From SAR92 clade bacterium H455 (GTDB lineage Bacteria; Pseudomonadota; Gammaproteobacteria; Pseudomonadales; Porticoccaceae): 64,000 bases of DNA. This document shows positions 10,178 to 18,070 of this stretch, in pieces; position 1 is the first letter of the stretch; each line of letters begins with the position of its first letter. Position numbers and translations under genes: made by a program. The stretch spans positions 2,356,001-2,420,000 of the forward strand of contig CP103416.1 of the NCBI GenBank assembly GCA_024802545.1, given 5' to 3'. The notes beneath the pieces are model-generated. The model was given only the letters and a program-made list of their open reading frames with translations. It searched no databases and was not told where the DNA came from.

Positions 10178-10393
10178 ATGGCCAAAGTTAAAATCAGCAA
10201 TATAATTCGCGAACTTCGTTTTGCCAATGGACAGATGACTCAGGCTGCCCTGGCTACGAAGGCCGGGGTTACTCGGCAAACCATATTGGCGCTGGAAGCT
10301 CGCCGATACTCTCCCTCACTTGAGTTAGCATTTAAAATCGCGAGAGTCTTTGATGAGCCACTGGAAACTGTTTTTCAGTTTCCAGAAGACTAA
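10178..10393 (+). CDS. Small Cro/CI-type helix-turn-helix regulator
   Basis: 71-aa single-domain DNA-binding protein. The HTH lies at about residues 19-40: MTQAALATKAGVTRQTILALE, then PSLELAFKIARVFDEPLETVF, which is the compact YozG-like Xre pattern. It lies 4 bp downstream of the membrane protein and shares its promoter, so it probably regulates its own unit. Its last 4 bp overlap the 3' end of the convergent DUF2750 gene. Confidence 0.88.
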   Translation: MAKVKISNIIRELRFANGQMTQAALATKAGVTRQTILALEARRYSPSLELAFKIARVFDEPLETVFQFPED

Positions 10394-10755
10394 TCCAGTT
10401 CCGCTTCAAACTCCTCAAGCAGATCCAAGGGCTCCATTTCTTGGCCTTCAAGATCTGCAGTCCAGTTGACCCCAACCATCAATACATCGGCATGCATGCC
10501 GGGCAACCAGTCGTCGAGAAACTCTTCCATTTCAACGGCAACCGGGGTGTAGACATCCCAATCACCATTGCACAGTGCCTGAGCAAAGTCGTGGTTAGAC
10601 CAAAACGGAATTACGTCGATGGTGTCGCTATCGGTGGAACCCACCAGCGCCCAATTGTCCTTCTCGTCCTTTAGTCCCCAGACACAACCGGTTTCCAAAC
10701 TCTCGACAATCATGCGATCGAGATTTTCTTGAAGATCTTCAGATAGTGGTTCCAT
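10390..10755 (-). CDS. DUF2750 family protein
   Basis: 121-aa acidic cytoplasmic protein matching the DUF2750 pattern (TGCVWGLKDEKDNWALVGS ... VIPFWSNHDFAQALCNGDW). Function unknown. Monocistronic on the minus strand, its 3' end overlapping the HTH gene by 4 bp. The start is about 200 bp from the divergent TonB receptor gene. Confidence 0.82.
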   Translation of the reverse strand: MEPLSEDLQENLDRMIVESLETGCVWGLKDEKDNWALVGSTDSDTIDVIPFWSNHDFAQALCNGDWDVYTPVAVEMEEFLDDWLPGMHADVLMVGVNWTADLEGQEMEPLDLLEEFEAELD

Positions 10756-10881
10756 GGCTACTGCTCACAAGCAAATTGACAATCGCGCATGGTACTCGCT
10801 TTTTGGCTTTGTCCCAACTGTAATCTGGGCTCTGACGTCGGCGCGCAGCCGGGCTAAGGAGATAAGCGAAAGGAGTGGACT

Positions 10882-10896
10882 GCGACAATTTGTCAC
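10882..10896 (+). promoter_or_regulatory. Candidate RegA/PrrA-type binding site
   Basis: GCGAC-AATTT-GTCAC, containing the 11-bp perfect palindrome GACAATTTGTC at 10884-10894. From memory, RegA/PrrA family targets are of the form GCGNC-N(variable)-GNCGC, so this deviates at one base. It ends 1 bp before the -35 of the best promoter for the TonB receptor-regB-regA unit, a position suited to activation. Site identity is inference. Confidence 0.4.
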
Positions 10897-10897
10897 A

Positions 10898-10926
10898 TTG
10901 TTCCAAGGTAGCCAATTACTTAAAAT
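10898..10926 (+). promoter_or_regulatory. Candidate promoter of the TonB receptor-regBA operon
   Basis: TTGTTC (10898-10903) and TAAAAT (10921-10926) with 17-bp spacing, 34 bp before the receptor ATG at 10961. The -35 is weak, consistent with activator dependence. Confidence 0.4.
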
Positions 10927-10960
10927 TGCCGCCTTCAATTATTGCCCTCTGGTTCTCTGT

Positions 10961-13048
10961 ATGCACGCTAACACTGTCTCTGCTTTTACTGCCTTATTTA
11001 TAGCTATATCTGCTACTTCGGCATTTGCCGATCATGGCCATGCTATAGAAGAAATCACCATTCAGGCCTTTCCTCTAGCAAGTCAGATTAACAGTTCTCC
11101 ACGCAGTAATCCCCTGCACAGCCCAGACAGCGCCGAACTGTTAAAACGTATTCCCGGGGCCAACAATAATACCAATGGTGTGATCACTGGCATCGCCCAG
11201 TACCGTGGTATGTATGGCGACAGAGTATCGGTAAAACTGGATCAGGCACCAACATTGAGCGGTGGCCCCAACGCCATGGATTCGCCCCTCACCTACGCCC
11301 CCGCAGGTCTGCTCCAGGAGCTCAAGGTCTATCGTGGCATAACGCCAGTGAGCCAGGCCCAGGAGAGTATTGGCGGCCATATGGTGGCGGAGTTTAATCG
11401 CGGCGCCTTTGGCTCCGAAGTCAAGTTTGGCGTCAGCGGCTTTGCCAGCGGCCAGTTCACAGATAACGGCAATCAGTCGAGCACGGATACCCAGGTGGTG
11501 ATTGCCAATAATCAACATAAGCTGTCATTTCTCAGCTCTCATAACGAGGGTGACAATATAGAGGCTGGCGACAATAAAATGGTTGCCGGCAGTCAGCATC
11601 AACGAGATCGTTTTGATCTCGCCTATGGCTGGAAGTCCGATGCCACTGAGCTAATGATATTTGCCGGCCAGCTGGATATCAGTGACAGCGGCACACCTGC
11701 CCTGGCAATGGACATAGCTTCAGTCGAAACCGATCTTGCTGGCATGACCCTGAGCACCGACCTCAATGGCACCAGTATCAATATGGCTGTGGCCTGGGCC
11801 GATGTGACTCATTCCATGGATAACTTTAGCCTGCGCACTGCCCCGGCTATGACCATGGGTTACCGCAGCAATCTCGCTACTGCAGACAATCTTTCCTGGA
11901 GCCTGGATGCGCAGCTACCACTGGCCTTTGGTGAATTAAAGGTCGGTACTGATGGCAATCTCAGCAGCCATAATTCGACTATCACCAACCCGACTAATGG
12001 CATGTTTGAACTGCTTAACTTCAACGCCACCCAGCGGGATATCCTCGGTCTGTTTGCCGAGCTCAATGGCGATATTGGAGACTGGGGTTATCAGGCTGGC
12101 ATCCGCCAAAATCGCATCAGCTTAGATAGCGGCGACGTCAGCTCTTCCGGAATGATGGCAATGATGGGCGATACGGCAAATATGCTTGCCATGCAATTTA
12201 ACCAGGCCGATCGCAATCTCACTTACGACACTACGGATCTGGTAGTCAAGCTTAACCGCACACTGGATCCAGAGACAGCTCTGACTATTGATCTGGGAAT
12301 TAAAAATCGTGCCCCCTCTTATCAGGAAACCTTTCTCTGGTTACCGCTGCCGATCACAGCCGGTCTCGCAGATGGACGCAGCTATGTTGGCAACCTGTCG
12401 CTCAAGCATGAGACGGCCAGTGAAATCAGCATTGGTCTGAGCAAGAAAACAGAGCGTTTCAGTATTTACCCACAGGTTTTCTATCGTCAGATCGACAATT
12501 ATATTCAGGGTGTAGCAAGTACCAGCATGCCGGCTAATATGGTCAGCAATATGATGAGCGGCGCTCCAGCTCTAAGCTATGAAAACACCGATGCCAAAAT
12601 CTATGGCGCCGATGCCAATTGGCATTACCGCATTAACCACAACTGGGCGGCAGACGGTGTGCTCAGCTATGTGCGTGGCAAGCGCACTGATATTGCCGAT
12701 AATCTCTATCGCATAGCCCCGGCCAATGCGCGCTTTAGCCTGCGCTATCAGCCTGATCAGGGGTCACTTCAACTAATGCTTGAATCAGTGATATATGGTC
12801 GCCAAAAGCATGTTGCCAGCTACAACAATGAAGCCCAGTCCAGTGGTTTTGGCATAGTGAATATAGGTGCCAACTGGTCACTCACTGAGAATATACAAAT
12901 GCGCGCTGGGGTTAAAAACCTATTTGATCGTTTTTATGCTGCCCATTTAAGTAGCCGCAATCGCACCGGCGATAGTGATATTGCCCTGGGCGAAGCAATA
13001 CCTGGTCTTGGTCGTGCGGTTTATCTCTCAATGGCGATAAATTTCTAG
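10961..13048 (+). CDS. TonB-dependent outer membrane receptor, Met-rich, OprC-like
   Basis: About 695 aa. The start at 10961 gives a signal peptide ending ATSAFA (residue 23), a His-containing N-terminus (DHGHAIEE) and a TonB-box-like EEITIQA; an earlier in-frame ATG at 10754 would bury the signal peptide. The plug domain (about 45-165) has the RIPGANNN and QYRGMYGDRVSVKLD segments resembling the copper receptor OprC, and the C-terminus ends in a typical beta strand (AVYLSMAINF). Methionine clusters occur at about residues 293-302, 390-412 and 520-540, suggesting Cu(I) or another soft ligand (inference). The regB gene starts only 12 bp after the stop, so they are co-transcribed. Confidence 0.87.
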   Translation: MHANTVSAFTALFIAISATSAFADHGHAIEEITIQAFPLASQINSSPRSNPLHSPDSAELLKRIPGANNNTNGVITGIAQYRGMYGDRVSVKLDQAPTLSGGPNAMDSPLTYAPAGLLQELKVYRGITPVSQAQESIGGHMVAEFNRGAFGSEVKFGVSGFASGQFTDNGNQSSTDTQVVIANNQHKLSFLSSHNEGDNIEAGDNKMVAGSQHQRDRFDLAYGWKSDATELMIFAGQLDISDSGTPALAMDIASVETDLAGMTLSTDLNGTSINMAVAWADVTHSMDNFSLRTAPAMTMGYRSNLATADNLSWSLDAQLPLAFGELKVGTDGNLSSHNSTITNPTNGMFELLNFNATQRDILGLFAELNGDIGDWGYQAGIRQNRISLDSGDVSSSGMMAMMGDTANMLAMQFNQADRNLTYDTTDLVVKLNRTLDPETALTIDLGIKNRAPSYQETFLWLPLPITAGLADGRSYVGNLSLKHETASEISIGLSKKTERFSIYPQVFYRQIDNYIQGVASTSMPANMVSNMMSGAPALSYENTDAKIYGADANWHYRINHNWAADGVLSYVRGKRTDIADNLYRIAPANARFSLRYQPDQGSLQLMLESVIYGRQKHVASYNNEAQSSGFGIVNIGANWSLTENIQMRAGVKNLFDRFYAAHLSSRNRTGDSDIALGEAIPGLGRAVYLSMAINF

Positions 13049-13060
13049 TACCATTTGGCT

Positions 13061-14323
13061 ATGGAAAAAGCCCAGCCGAATAACAACAACGCCACCAGAG
13101 AGAATCTCTATGTTCTCAGTTTAATTCGCGGCGTCGCCCTTCTCGGTCAGGTACTGGCGCTGATCTATTTCACCTGGGTCCAACCGATTGGCCTGCCGGT
13201 GGCTGAGATCGCCTTTGTACTTAGCGTCTATGGCTCACTGACCGCCGCCATTTGGGTCCGTAGCCGCCGCGCTGTGCCCATAGGGGATAAGGAATTTTTT
13301 GTTCACTTACTCGCCGATATCGCGTTCTTTTCAATACTGCTGTTCTTTAGCGGTGGTGCCTCCAACCCCTTCGTCTCCTATCTGTTGATACCCATTAGTA
13401 TTGCCGCAATCACCCTGTCACGGGGCTATAGCATTGCTATCGCGGTGATCGCCCTACTCTGTTACAGCCTGTTACTAAAGTACTACGTGGCCATTGCTGC
13501 AATTGCCCCAGGCCATCATCAGGCAGCAAGCAACAGTCTGCATATCCTGGGTATGTTGGCTAACTTTGCCATCAGCGCAACGATCATTATCTACTTTATC
13601 AGCCGTATGGCAGCGATCCTAAAACAGCAGGAGCAAGAAATTGCCATGCGTCGCGATGCCCAACTGCGGGATGAACAGCTTCTAGCAGTGGGCACTCTGG
13701 CCGCAGGCACAGCCCATGAGTTGGGTACGCCGCTGAATACCATGAAGCTAATTATTGACGAAATGCTGCTGGATACAGACAACCAGGCGGATGTAGCTCT
13801 GCTTAACCAGCAGATCGAACAGTGCAAAACCACACTCAAGCAGCTGCTTACCACGGCTGAGGAATCTCAGTCTAATCAGCTCAAAGCTCAACCGGTGCAA
13901 CTCTATTTGGATAATGTGTTGGCGCGCTGGCAGCTGATGCGACCACTGCTAAAAACCCATATTCAATACACAGACAACCCCGCGGTTAATGCGGTGTTTC
14001 ATCCGACTATTGCCCAGTCAATTCTCAATCTATTAAACAATGCCGCCGATGCCAGCGAAAAAGTTGATATAGAAATTAGCTGGGATACTGAGACAGCGAC
14101 GATCCGCATTCGTGATTTTGGCGTCGGTCTCGATGCCGCAAAGCTGAAAAATCTAGGACAGCCATTTGTCACAGACAAAGCCGGCGGTCTCGGTTTGGGT
14201 CTATTTTTATCTCAGGCCACGCTGACTCGTTTCGGCGGTTCTGTGAGTTTACAAAATGCCCCTGAGGGAGGAACTCTTACTCAGATTAACCTACCTCTTT
14301 TAGCCACAGCGGCAGTATCTTGA
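13061..14323 (+). CDS. regB: RegB/PrrB-family redox-sensing histidine kinase
   Basis: Membrane sensor kinase that responds to quinone/redox state and phosphorylates RegA. There are six hydrophobic segments in the first ~185 residues, and SGGASNPF (about 99-106 counting from the TTG at 13055) matches the GGXXNPF quinone-binding heptad of RegB. The H-box AAGTAHELGTPLNTM carries the phosphoacceptor His, and a Cys 36 residues further (QIEQCKTT) is where RegB has its redox-active cysteine. The ATPase domain has N (LLNNAADAS), G1 (IRDFGVGL) and G2 (GGLGLGLFLS) boxes. Either the ATG at 13061 or a TTG at 13055 may start translation. The stop overlaps regA. Confidence 0.92.
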   Translation: MEKAQPNNNNATRENLYVLSLIRGVALLGQVLALIYFTWVQPIGLPVAEIAFVLSVYGSLTAAIWVRSRRAVPIGDKEFFVHLLADIAFFSILLFFSGGASNPFVSYLLIPISIAAITLSRGYSIAIAVIALLCYSLLLKYYVAIAAIAPGHHQAASNSLHILGMLANFAISATIIIYFISRMAAILKQQEQEIAMRRDAQLRDEQLLAVGTLAAGTAHELGTPLNTMKLIIDEMLLDTDNQADVALLNQQIEQCKTTLKQLLTTAEESQSNQLKAQPVQLYLDNVLARWQLMRPLLKTHIQYTDNPAVNAVFHPTIAQSILNLLNNAADASEKVDIEISWDTETATIRIRDFGVGLDAAKLKNLGQPFVTDKAGGLGLGLFLSQATLTRFGGSVSLQNAPEGGTLTQINLPLLATAAVS

Positions 14324-14847
14324 ACTATCTATTAGTCGACGACGATCCAGCCTTTAGTGCTGTGCTTGCAAGGGTATTACAGCGTCGTGGTGAACAATCC
14401 TCAACCGCCAGTAATGGCGAGCAAGCCATTGCTCAACTGCACTGTGAAAAGATCGATCGAGTGGTCTTAGATTTAAAGCTTGAGCAGGAATCCGGCCTTG
14501 CCATCCTGCAGCAACTACTGGAAAACCAGCCCAGTCTAGAGGTTGTAATCCTCACCGGTTACTCGAGCATCTCGACGGCCGTGGAAGCCATTAAGTTGGG
14601 CGCGGTTAACTATCTGTGTAAGCCGGCTGGGATGGAAGAGATTATTGCCGCCTTTGAAGTCCGAGCCGGAGGTGCGACAGAGGTGCCCCTGGAGGACTCT
14701 CCCCCCTCAATCAATCGGCTGGAATGGGAGCATATTCAAAAAGTCTTGAAGCACCATGAAGGCAATATTTCCGCCACCGCAAAAGCACTGGGTATGCACC
14801 GCAGAACACTGCAACGAAAATTACAAAAAAGGCCGGTCAAAAACTGA
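14320..14847 (+). CDS. regA: RegA/PrrA-family response regulator
   Basis: 175 aa. Receiver domain with acidic pocket VDDDP (residues 6-10), phosphoacceptor Asp51 (VVLDLKL) and the TGYSSISTAV and CKPAG segments; then a short linker and a Fis-type HTH (about 135-173: HEGNISATAKALGMHRRTLQRKL), the hallmark of RegA/PrrA/RoxR. Translation starts at a TTG overlapping the regB stop (TTGA), implying coupling. In alphaproteobacteria and pseudomonads this pair sits near senC/sco; here a TonB receptor takes that place. An opposite-strand terminator overlaps its 3' end. Confidence 0.92.
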   Translation: MNYLLVDDDPAFSAVLARVLQRRGEQSSTASNGEQAIAQLHCEKIDRVVLDLKLEQESGLAILQQLLENQPSLEVVILTGYSSISTAVEAIKLGAVNYLCKPAGMEEIIAAFEVRAGGATEVPLEDSPPSINRLEWEHIQKVLKHHEGNISATAKALGMHRRTLQRKLQKRPVKN

Positions 14848-14854
14848 GCGGCCT
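14825..14854 (-). terminator. Terminator of the glycine-zipper lipoprotein gene, inside the regA 3' end
   Basis: On the minus strand AGGCCG and CGGCCT form a 6-bp stem extended by a TC/GA pairing across a G-G mismatch, followed by TTTTTT. It lies 30-60 bp past the lipoprotein stop and overlaps the last codons of regA. On the plus strand there is no T run, so it is directional. Confidence 0.62.
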
Positions 14855-14885
14855 AGCTTGAATTCATCTCTTAAAGACAAAAAGC

Positions 14886-15278
14886 TTAATTCAACACTAG
14901 GTAACCACGGCCAGACAAACAGCGTCGAACTATGCGTTCCTGTTCATGGCGAGCGCTTTGGTTGCCTTTAACACCGCCCACTACAGCACCTGCACCGGCA
15001 GTGCGTTTAGCGTTGTCGGAATTACCCAGCACCGCACCTAAAACACCTCCAACCACTGCTCCGGCCACCGCACCCTCAGCGGTTTCAGTGCCAACATCAA
15101 CATTTCGCGCATACTGCTCGCAGTCCCCGAGATCGTCATAGTAGGCGTCCAGATCAACTCCCTTAGTGTCGATAATAATCTCTTTCGGTGCCCCGTAGCC
15201 GCGATAGCCATTAGCGCAACCACTTGTGATTACAACCACAAGAGCCAAACCCAGTAATAACATGCTGTTTCTTTTCAT
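14886..15278 (-). CDS. Glycine-zipper outer membrane lipoprotein
   Basis: About 130 aa. The ATG at 15278 has an AAAGGAA ribosome binding site and gives a lipoprotein signal ending VVVITSGC, with Cys as the lipidated residue. The mature part has a YRGYGAP segment and a glycine zipper (GAVAGAVVGGVLGAVLG ... GAGAVVGGVKG, about residues 67-100), the pattern of SlyB/YMGG-type proteins that insert in membranes, then a basic tail with a Cys (RRCLSGRGY). Role unknown; cell-envelope location is inferred. Monocistronic. Confidence 0.8.
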   Translation of the reverse strand: MKRNSMLLLGLALVVVITSGCANGYRGYGAPKEIIIDTKGVDLDAYYDDLGDCEQYARNVDVGTETAEGAVAGAVVGGVLGAVLGNSDNAKRTAGAGAVVGGVKGNQSARHEQERIVRRCLSGRGYLVLN

Positions 15279-15360
15279 AAGTGATTCCTTTACTGAAATA
15301 ATCCACCCTAACAACGCCAAACCTATAATTTGGTTGACCTGCGTCCGTCTGTCCGATTGA

Positions 15361-16212
15361 TTACTTGGTGTTATTCATAATGCCGCGCACAGCCGCAGGA
15401 ATGTCCGCTGGCAGTACCACAACTTTGGCATTATTTGACTGGCCCATTTGGCGCAGAGCTTCCACATACTTCTCGCCGAGCAGATACATAGCAGGCAGTT
15501 CTTTATCCTGAATCGCGTCACTGACTTTGGTCAGAGCAGCCTTAGTGGCTTCGGCCAGAACGACCTGAGCTTCAGCATCGCGACGGGAGGCTTCAAGACG
15601 ACCATCAGCGGTGAGAATAGCGGCACTTTTGTCGCCCTCTGCACGGGTCACTGTGGCGCGACGCTGGCGCTCGGCGGCGGCTTGCTCTTCCATGGCAGCC
15701 TGCATAGTGCCGGAGGGATTGATATCCTGAATTTCGACAGTCTTTAGGGTAATACCCCAATCGGCAATATCATCGGAAATCGACGTCTTGAGCTTGGCCT
15801 TAATCTGATCCCGAGACGACAGTGCATCATCGAGCTTCATCTCACCGACAATGGAACGCAGTGAAGTCTGCACCAAAGTGCGAATGGCGAGCTCATAGTC
15901 TTCAACGCCATAAACCGCCTTTTCCGGCGAGACAATATTAATATATGCGACGGCATTGGCGACAATCACCACGTTATCCAGGGTAATCACTTCCTGTGAG
16001 GGTATATCCAAAACAATATCTTTGGTCGTCACTTTAAACGCCACATTATCTATATAGGGAACGATGATATTGAGCCCCGGCTTCAATGACATATGATATT
16101 TACCCAGCCGCTGAACTACCCACTTGGACCCCTGGGGAACCAAACGCACACCTTTTAGCAGGGTAATCAGTACCAGTAATAACACGCCTACAACTACAAT
16201 TGGTCCTTCCAT
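15361..16212 (-). CDS. qmcA: SPFH/stomatin-family membrane protein, QmcA type
   Basis: Membrane-anchored SPFH protein that forms large complexes associated with membrane protein quality control. 283 aa from the ATG at 16212 (MEGPIVVVGV, preceded by AAGGGAG); one N-terminal span (about 4-22), then the SPFH domain (VRLVPQGSKWVVQRLGKY ... VSPEKAVYGVEDY) and an Ala/Glu/Arg-rich coiled coil (about 170-235, MEEQAAAERQRRA). It is downstream of an nfeD gene with a 61-bp gap, the usual QmcA/NfeD partnership. Confidence 0.9.
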   Translation of the reverse strand: MEGPIVVVGVLLLVLITLLKGVRLVPQGSKWVVQRLGKYHMSLKPGLNIIVPYIDNVAFKVTTKDIVLDIPSQEVITLDNVVIVANAVAYINIVSPEKAVYGVEDYELAIRTLVQTSLRSIVGEMKLDDALSSRDQIKAKLKTSISDDIADWGITLKTVEIQDINPSGTMQAAMEEQAAAERQRRATVTRAEGDKSAAILTADGRLEASRRDAEAQVVLAEATKAALTKVSDAIQDKELPAMYLLGEKYVEALRQMGQSNNAKVVVLPADIPAAVRGIMNNTK

Positions 16213-16273
16213 TAGCTTCACTCCCTTATAGAGTTGTGCTGCAGCCACCGAGGCTGACAGCTAAATTAATTGT

Positions 16274-16726
16274 TTAACGCAGCTTCACTACGATCAAGGT
16301 ATTGCCTGAAATTTCTTTGATATAAACCCTATCACCGATGCTCACCTGGTCATCGCAGATAAAATCCCATTCATCATCACCTAGCACTGGCGTAGTAAAA
16401 CGCACTTGGCCACGACTGTGCTCGGTGGGTGCTTTGATCACCTGCCCTGCTTCACCTATGGCCGCATCACGACTGATCCCAGCGGTGGTTCTGTCGGTCA
16501 TCTTGGGCTTAAAGTATTTAAACCAGAGGACAGTGAAAGCCACCGAAGAAATGGTCCAGATCAGAATCTGTGCGGTGAAGCTTAGCGTCACTACGGTCAT
16601 TACTAAACCCACCACTATGGCGCCGAGACCAAACCAGAAGATAGTGAAACTGGGAATAAAGATCTCTCCAGCCACTAATATCATACCCAGTATCAACCAG
16701 TGCCAATACAACAGTTCAAATTCCAT
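16274..16726 (-). CDS. NfeD-family membrane protein, YbbJ type
   Basis: 150 aa: about three or four hydrophobic segments in the first ~70 residues (WLILGMILVAGEIFIPSF onward) and a C-terminal OB-fold NfeD domain (about 85-150; IGEAGQVIKAP ... DRVYIKEISGNTLIVVKL). NfeD short forms pair with SPFH proteins; qmcA follows directly. The serine-protease domain of long NfeD proteins is absent. Confidence 0.88.
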   Translation of the reverse strand: MEFELLYWHWLILGMILVAGEIFIPSFTIFWFGLGAIVVGLVMTVVTLSFTAQILIWTISSVAFTVLWFKYFKPKMTDRTTAGISRDAAIGEAGQVIKAPTEHSRGQVRFTTPVLGDDEWDFICDDQVSIGDRVYIKEISGNTLIVVKLR

Positions 16727-16806
16727 AGCTTGTCCTCAATAGTTGGTTCTCAATGGTTTGTCCTCAATGGAAGCCGCCCAAAGATTTCCACCTCAATATT
16801 TCTCTT

Positions 16807-17298
16807 TTACACTAGGTCCACAGCAGCGCGCTGCAAGGTCATCAATATAGCATCTTCACGACCAAATTCAGTTCTATAGTAGTCACGCCTGCGCCCCACC
16901 TCAATAAAGCCATAGTTGAAATAGAGGCTGATAGCAGGGAAATTACTCACCCGCACGTCTAACAATACTTCCTCGATAATCGTCGGCAGTGACTGTAAGC
17001 CATGATTCAGCAATTGCGAGCCGAGACTATGCCCCTGATATTTCGGATCTATGGCTATATTAAGTATCTCAGCCTGATCTACCACAGTGGCCAGAACCAT
17101 ATAACCGATCGGCACCATAGGATCAGCATCTTGACGGCAGATAACAAGACAATGGTGATCTTCGAGACTTTGCTGAAACTGTTTAGAGTTCCAGGGATCC
17201 GCCGTCACCTCCACTTCGATAGCAGTGACCTGGTCAATATCCCCCGCGCCCATTGGACGAATCAGTATCTTGTGGGCATCTGCTCGATAAGCTGTCAC
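16807..17298 (-). CDS. rimI: Ribosomal protein S18-alanine N-acetyltransferase
   Basis: GNAT-fold enzyme that acetylates the N-terminal alanine of S18 (encoded here at 30968). 163 aa, slightly longer than E. coli RimI (148). The acetyl-CoA P-loop is seen as IDPKYQGHSLGSQLL (motif Q/RxxGxG/S), followed by LDVRVSNFPAISLYFNYGF, the RimI signature. It lies 19 bp after the putative holD, the same holD-rimI order as E. coli. Confidence 0.92.
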   Translation of the reverse strand: MTAYRADAHKILIRPMGAGDIDQVTAIEVEVTADPWNSKQFQQSLEDHHCLVICRQDADPMVPIGYMVLATVVDQAEILNIAIDPKYQGHSLGSQLLNHGLQSLPTIIEEVLLDVRVSNFPAISLYFNYGFIEVGRRRDYYRTEFGREDAILMTLQRAAVDLV

Positions 17299-17317
17299 AG
17301 GAATTTAAGCGGAAAAA

Positions 17318-18070
17318 CTAAGCAGTGGCTGAGGCAAAGGAAACCGACTTCAACACCTGCCAAGCACTGGCTTTAAGTTGCGGTGTGCCGATCATATTGC
17401 CCAGAGAAGGTAGCAGCAGTGCAGTGGTCTCTGGGGTCAACGCTAGAGAGCCAAAACCAGACTGTTCACCGCGCTGTTGTGAGCTCAGCAACCAGTCCGC
17501 CGCAGCATCACCAAGCAGCAATATATAGTTAACCGGGCGGGCTTTCAGCCGTGCCTGGAGCAAGGTGGTGAGAAACTCGCGCACTTCATTTTCGTCGCCA
17601 TCAGCATTGGGATAGGGTGGCCACTCAACCAGATCCATCTGCGGCAAGCGGTGAATACCGCAGCCCACAGCATTGAGGATATTGGTTAACAGTTGCATTT
17701 GATCGCCATCGGCCAGCACCCCTTCAACACCGCTGCAAACCAAGACTTCCGAATTGGGCTGCCAGAGAGAGAACTGTACTTCGATCAGTTCAGCCGCAAC
17801 CTTTGGTTCTGAGGTTGCACTAACGGCTGGCTTTTTAGTGACAGCTGCAGGAACTCCCTTTTTAGCCACGGCAGGCTCATCGAAATTGAGATTCATGCGC
17901 GCAGCTACATCGATAGTTTCGCGATCGACAACCGCTTCTCCTGCATCCTCTATAGAGCGATCATTAAATGCTACGGCAGGCGCTTCATCAGCTAACAATA
18001 CAGCATCTTTCGGCACATATTGCACTATGCCGAGAGTCTGTAAGTAGTACGCCTGCTGACTGGATTGCAT
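17318..18070 (-). CDS. holD: Probable DNA polymerase III psi subunit (HolD-like)
   Basis: 250 aa, no strong overall match from memory. Two things point to HolD: the N-terminus (residues 6-17, QAYYLQTLGIVQY) parallels the chi-binding N-terminus of E. coli psi (LQQLGITQW), and the gene is immediately upstream of rimI, as holD is in E. coli. A low-complexity Ala/Lys/Val linker (about 60-95) separates this peptide from a C-terminal domain (about 96-250) with alternating hydrophobic strands (VLVCSGVEG, YILLLGDAAADWLL). It is much longer than E. coli psi (137 aa). The ATG overlaps the leuA stop (TAATG). HolC, the partner, is at 41357. Assignment is inference. Confidence 0.6.
   Translation of the reverse strand: MQSSQQAYYLQTLGIVQYVPKDAVLLADEAPAVAFNDRSIEDAGEAVVDRETIDVAARMNLNFDEPAVAKKGVPAAVTKKPAVSATSEPKVAAELIEVQFSLWQPNSEVLVCSGVEGVLADGDQMQLLTNILNAVGCGIHRLPQMDLVEWPPYPNADGDENEVREFLTTLLQARLKARPVNYILLLGDAAADWLLSSQQRGEQSGFGSLALTPETTALLLPSLGNMIGTPQLKASAWQVLKSVSFASATA

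Noticed and set aside
10754-10960. N-terminal extension of the TonB receptor from an ATG at 10754
   Set aside because: It would place 69 residues before a clear signal peptide and overlap the divergent DUF2750 start; the ATG at 10961 fits.
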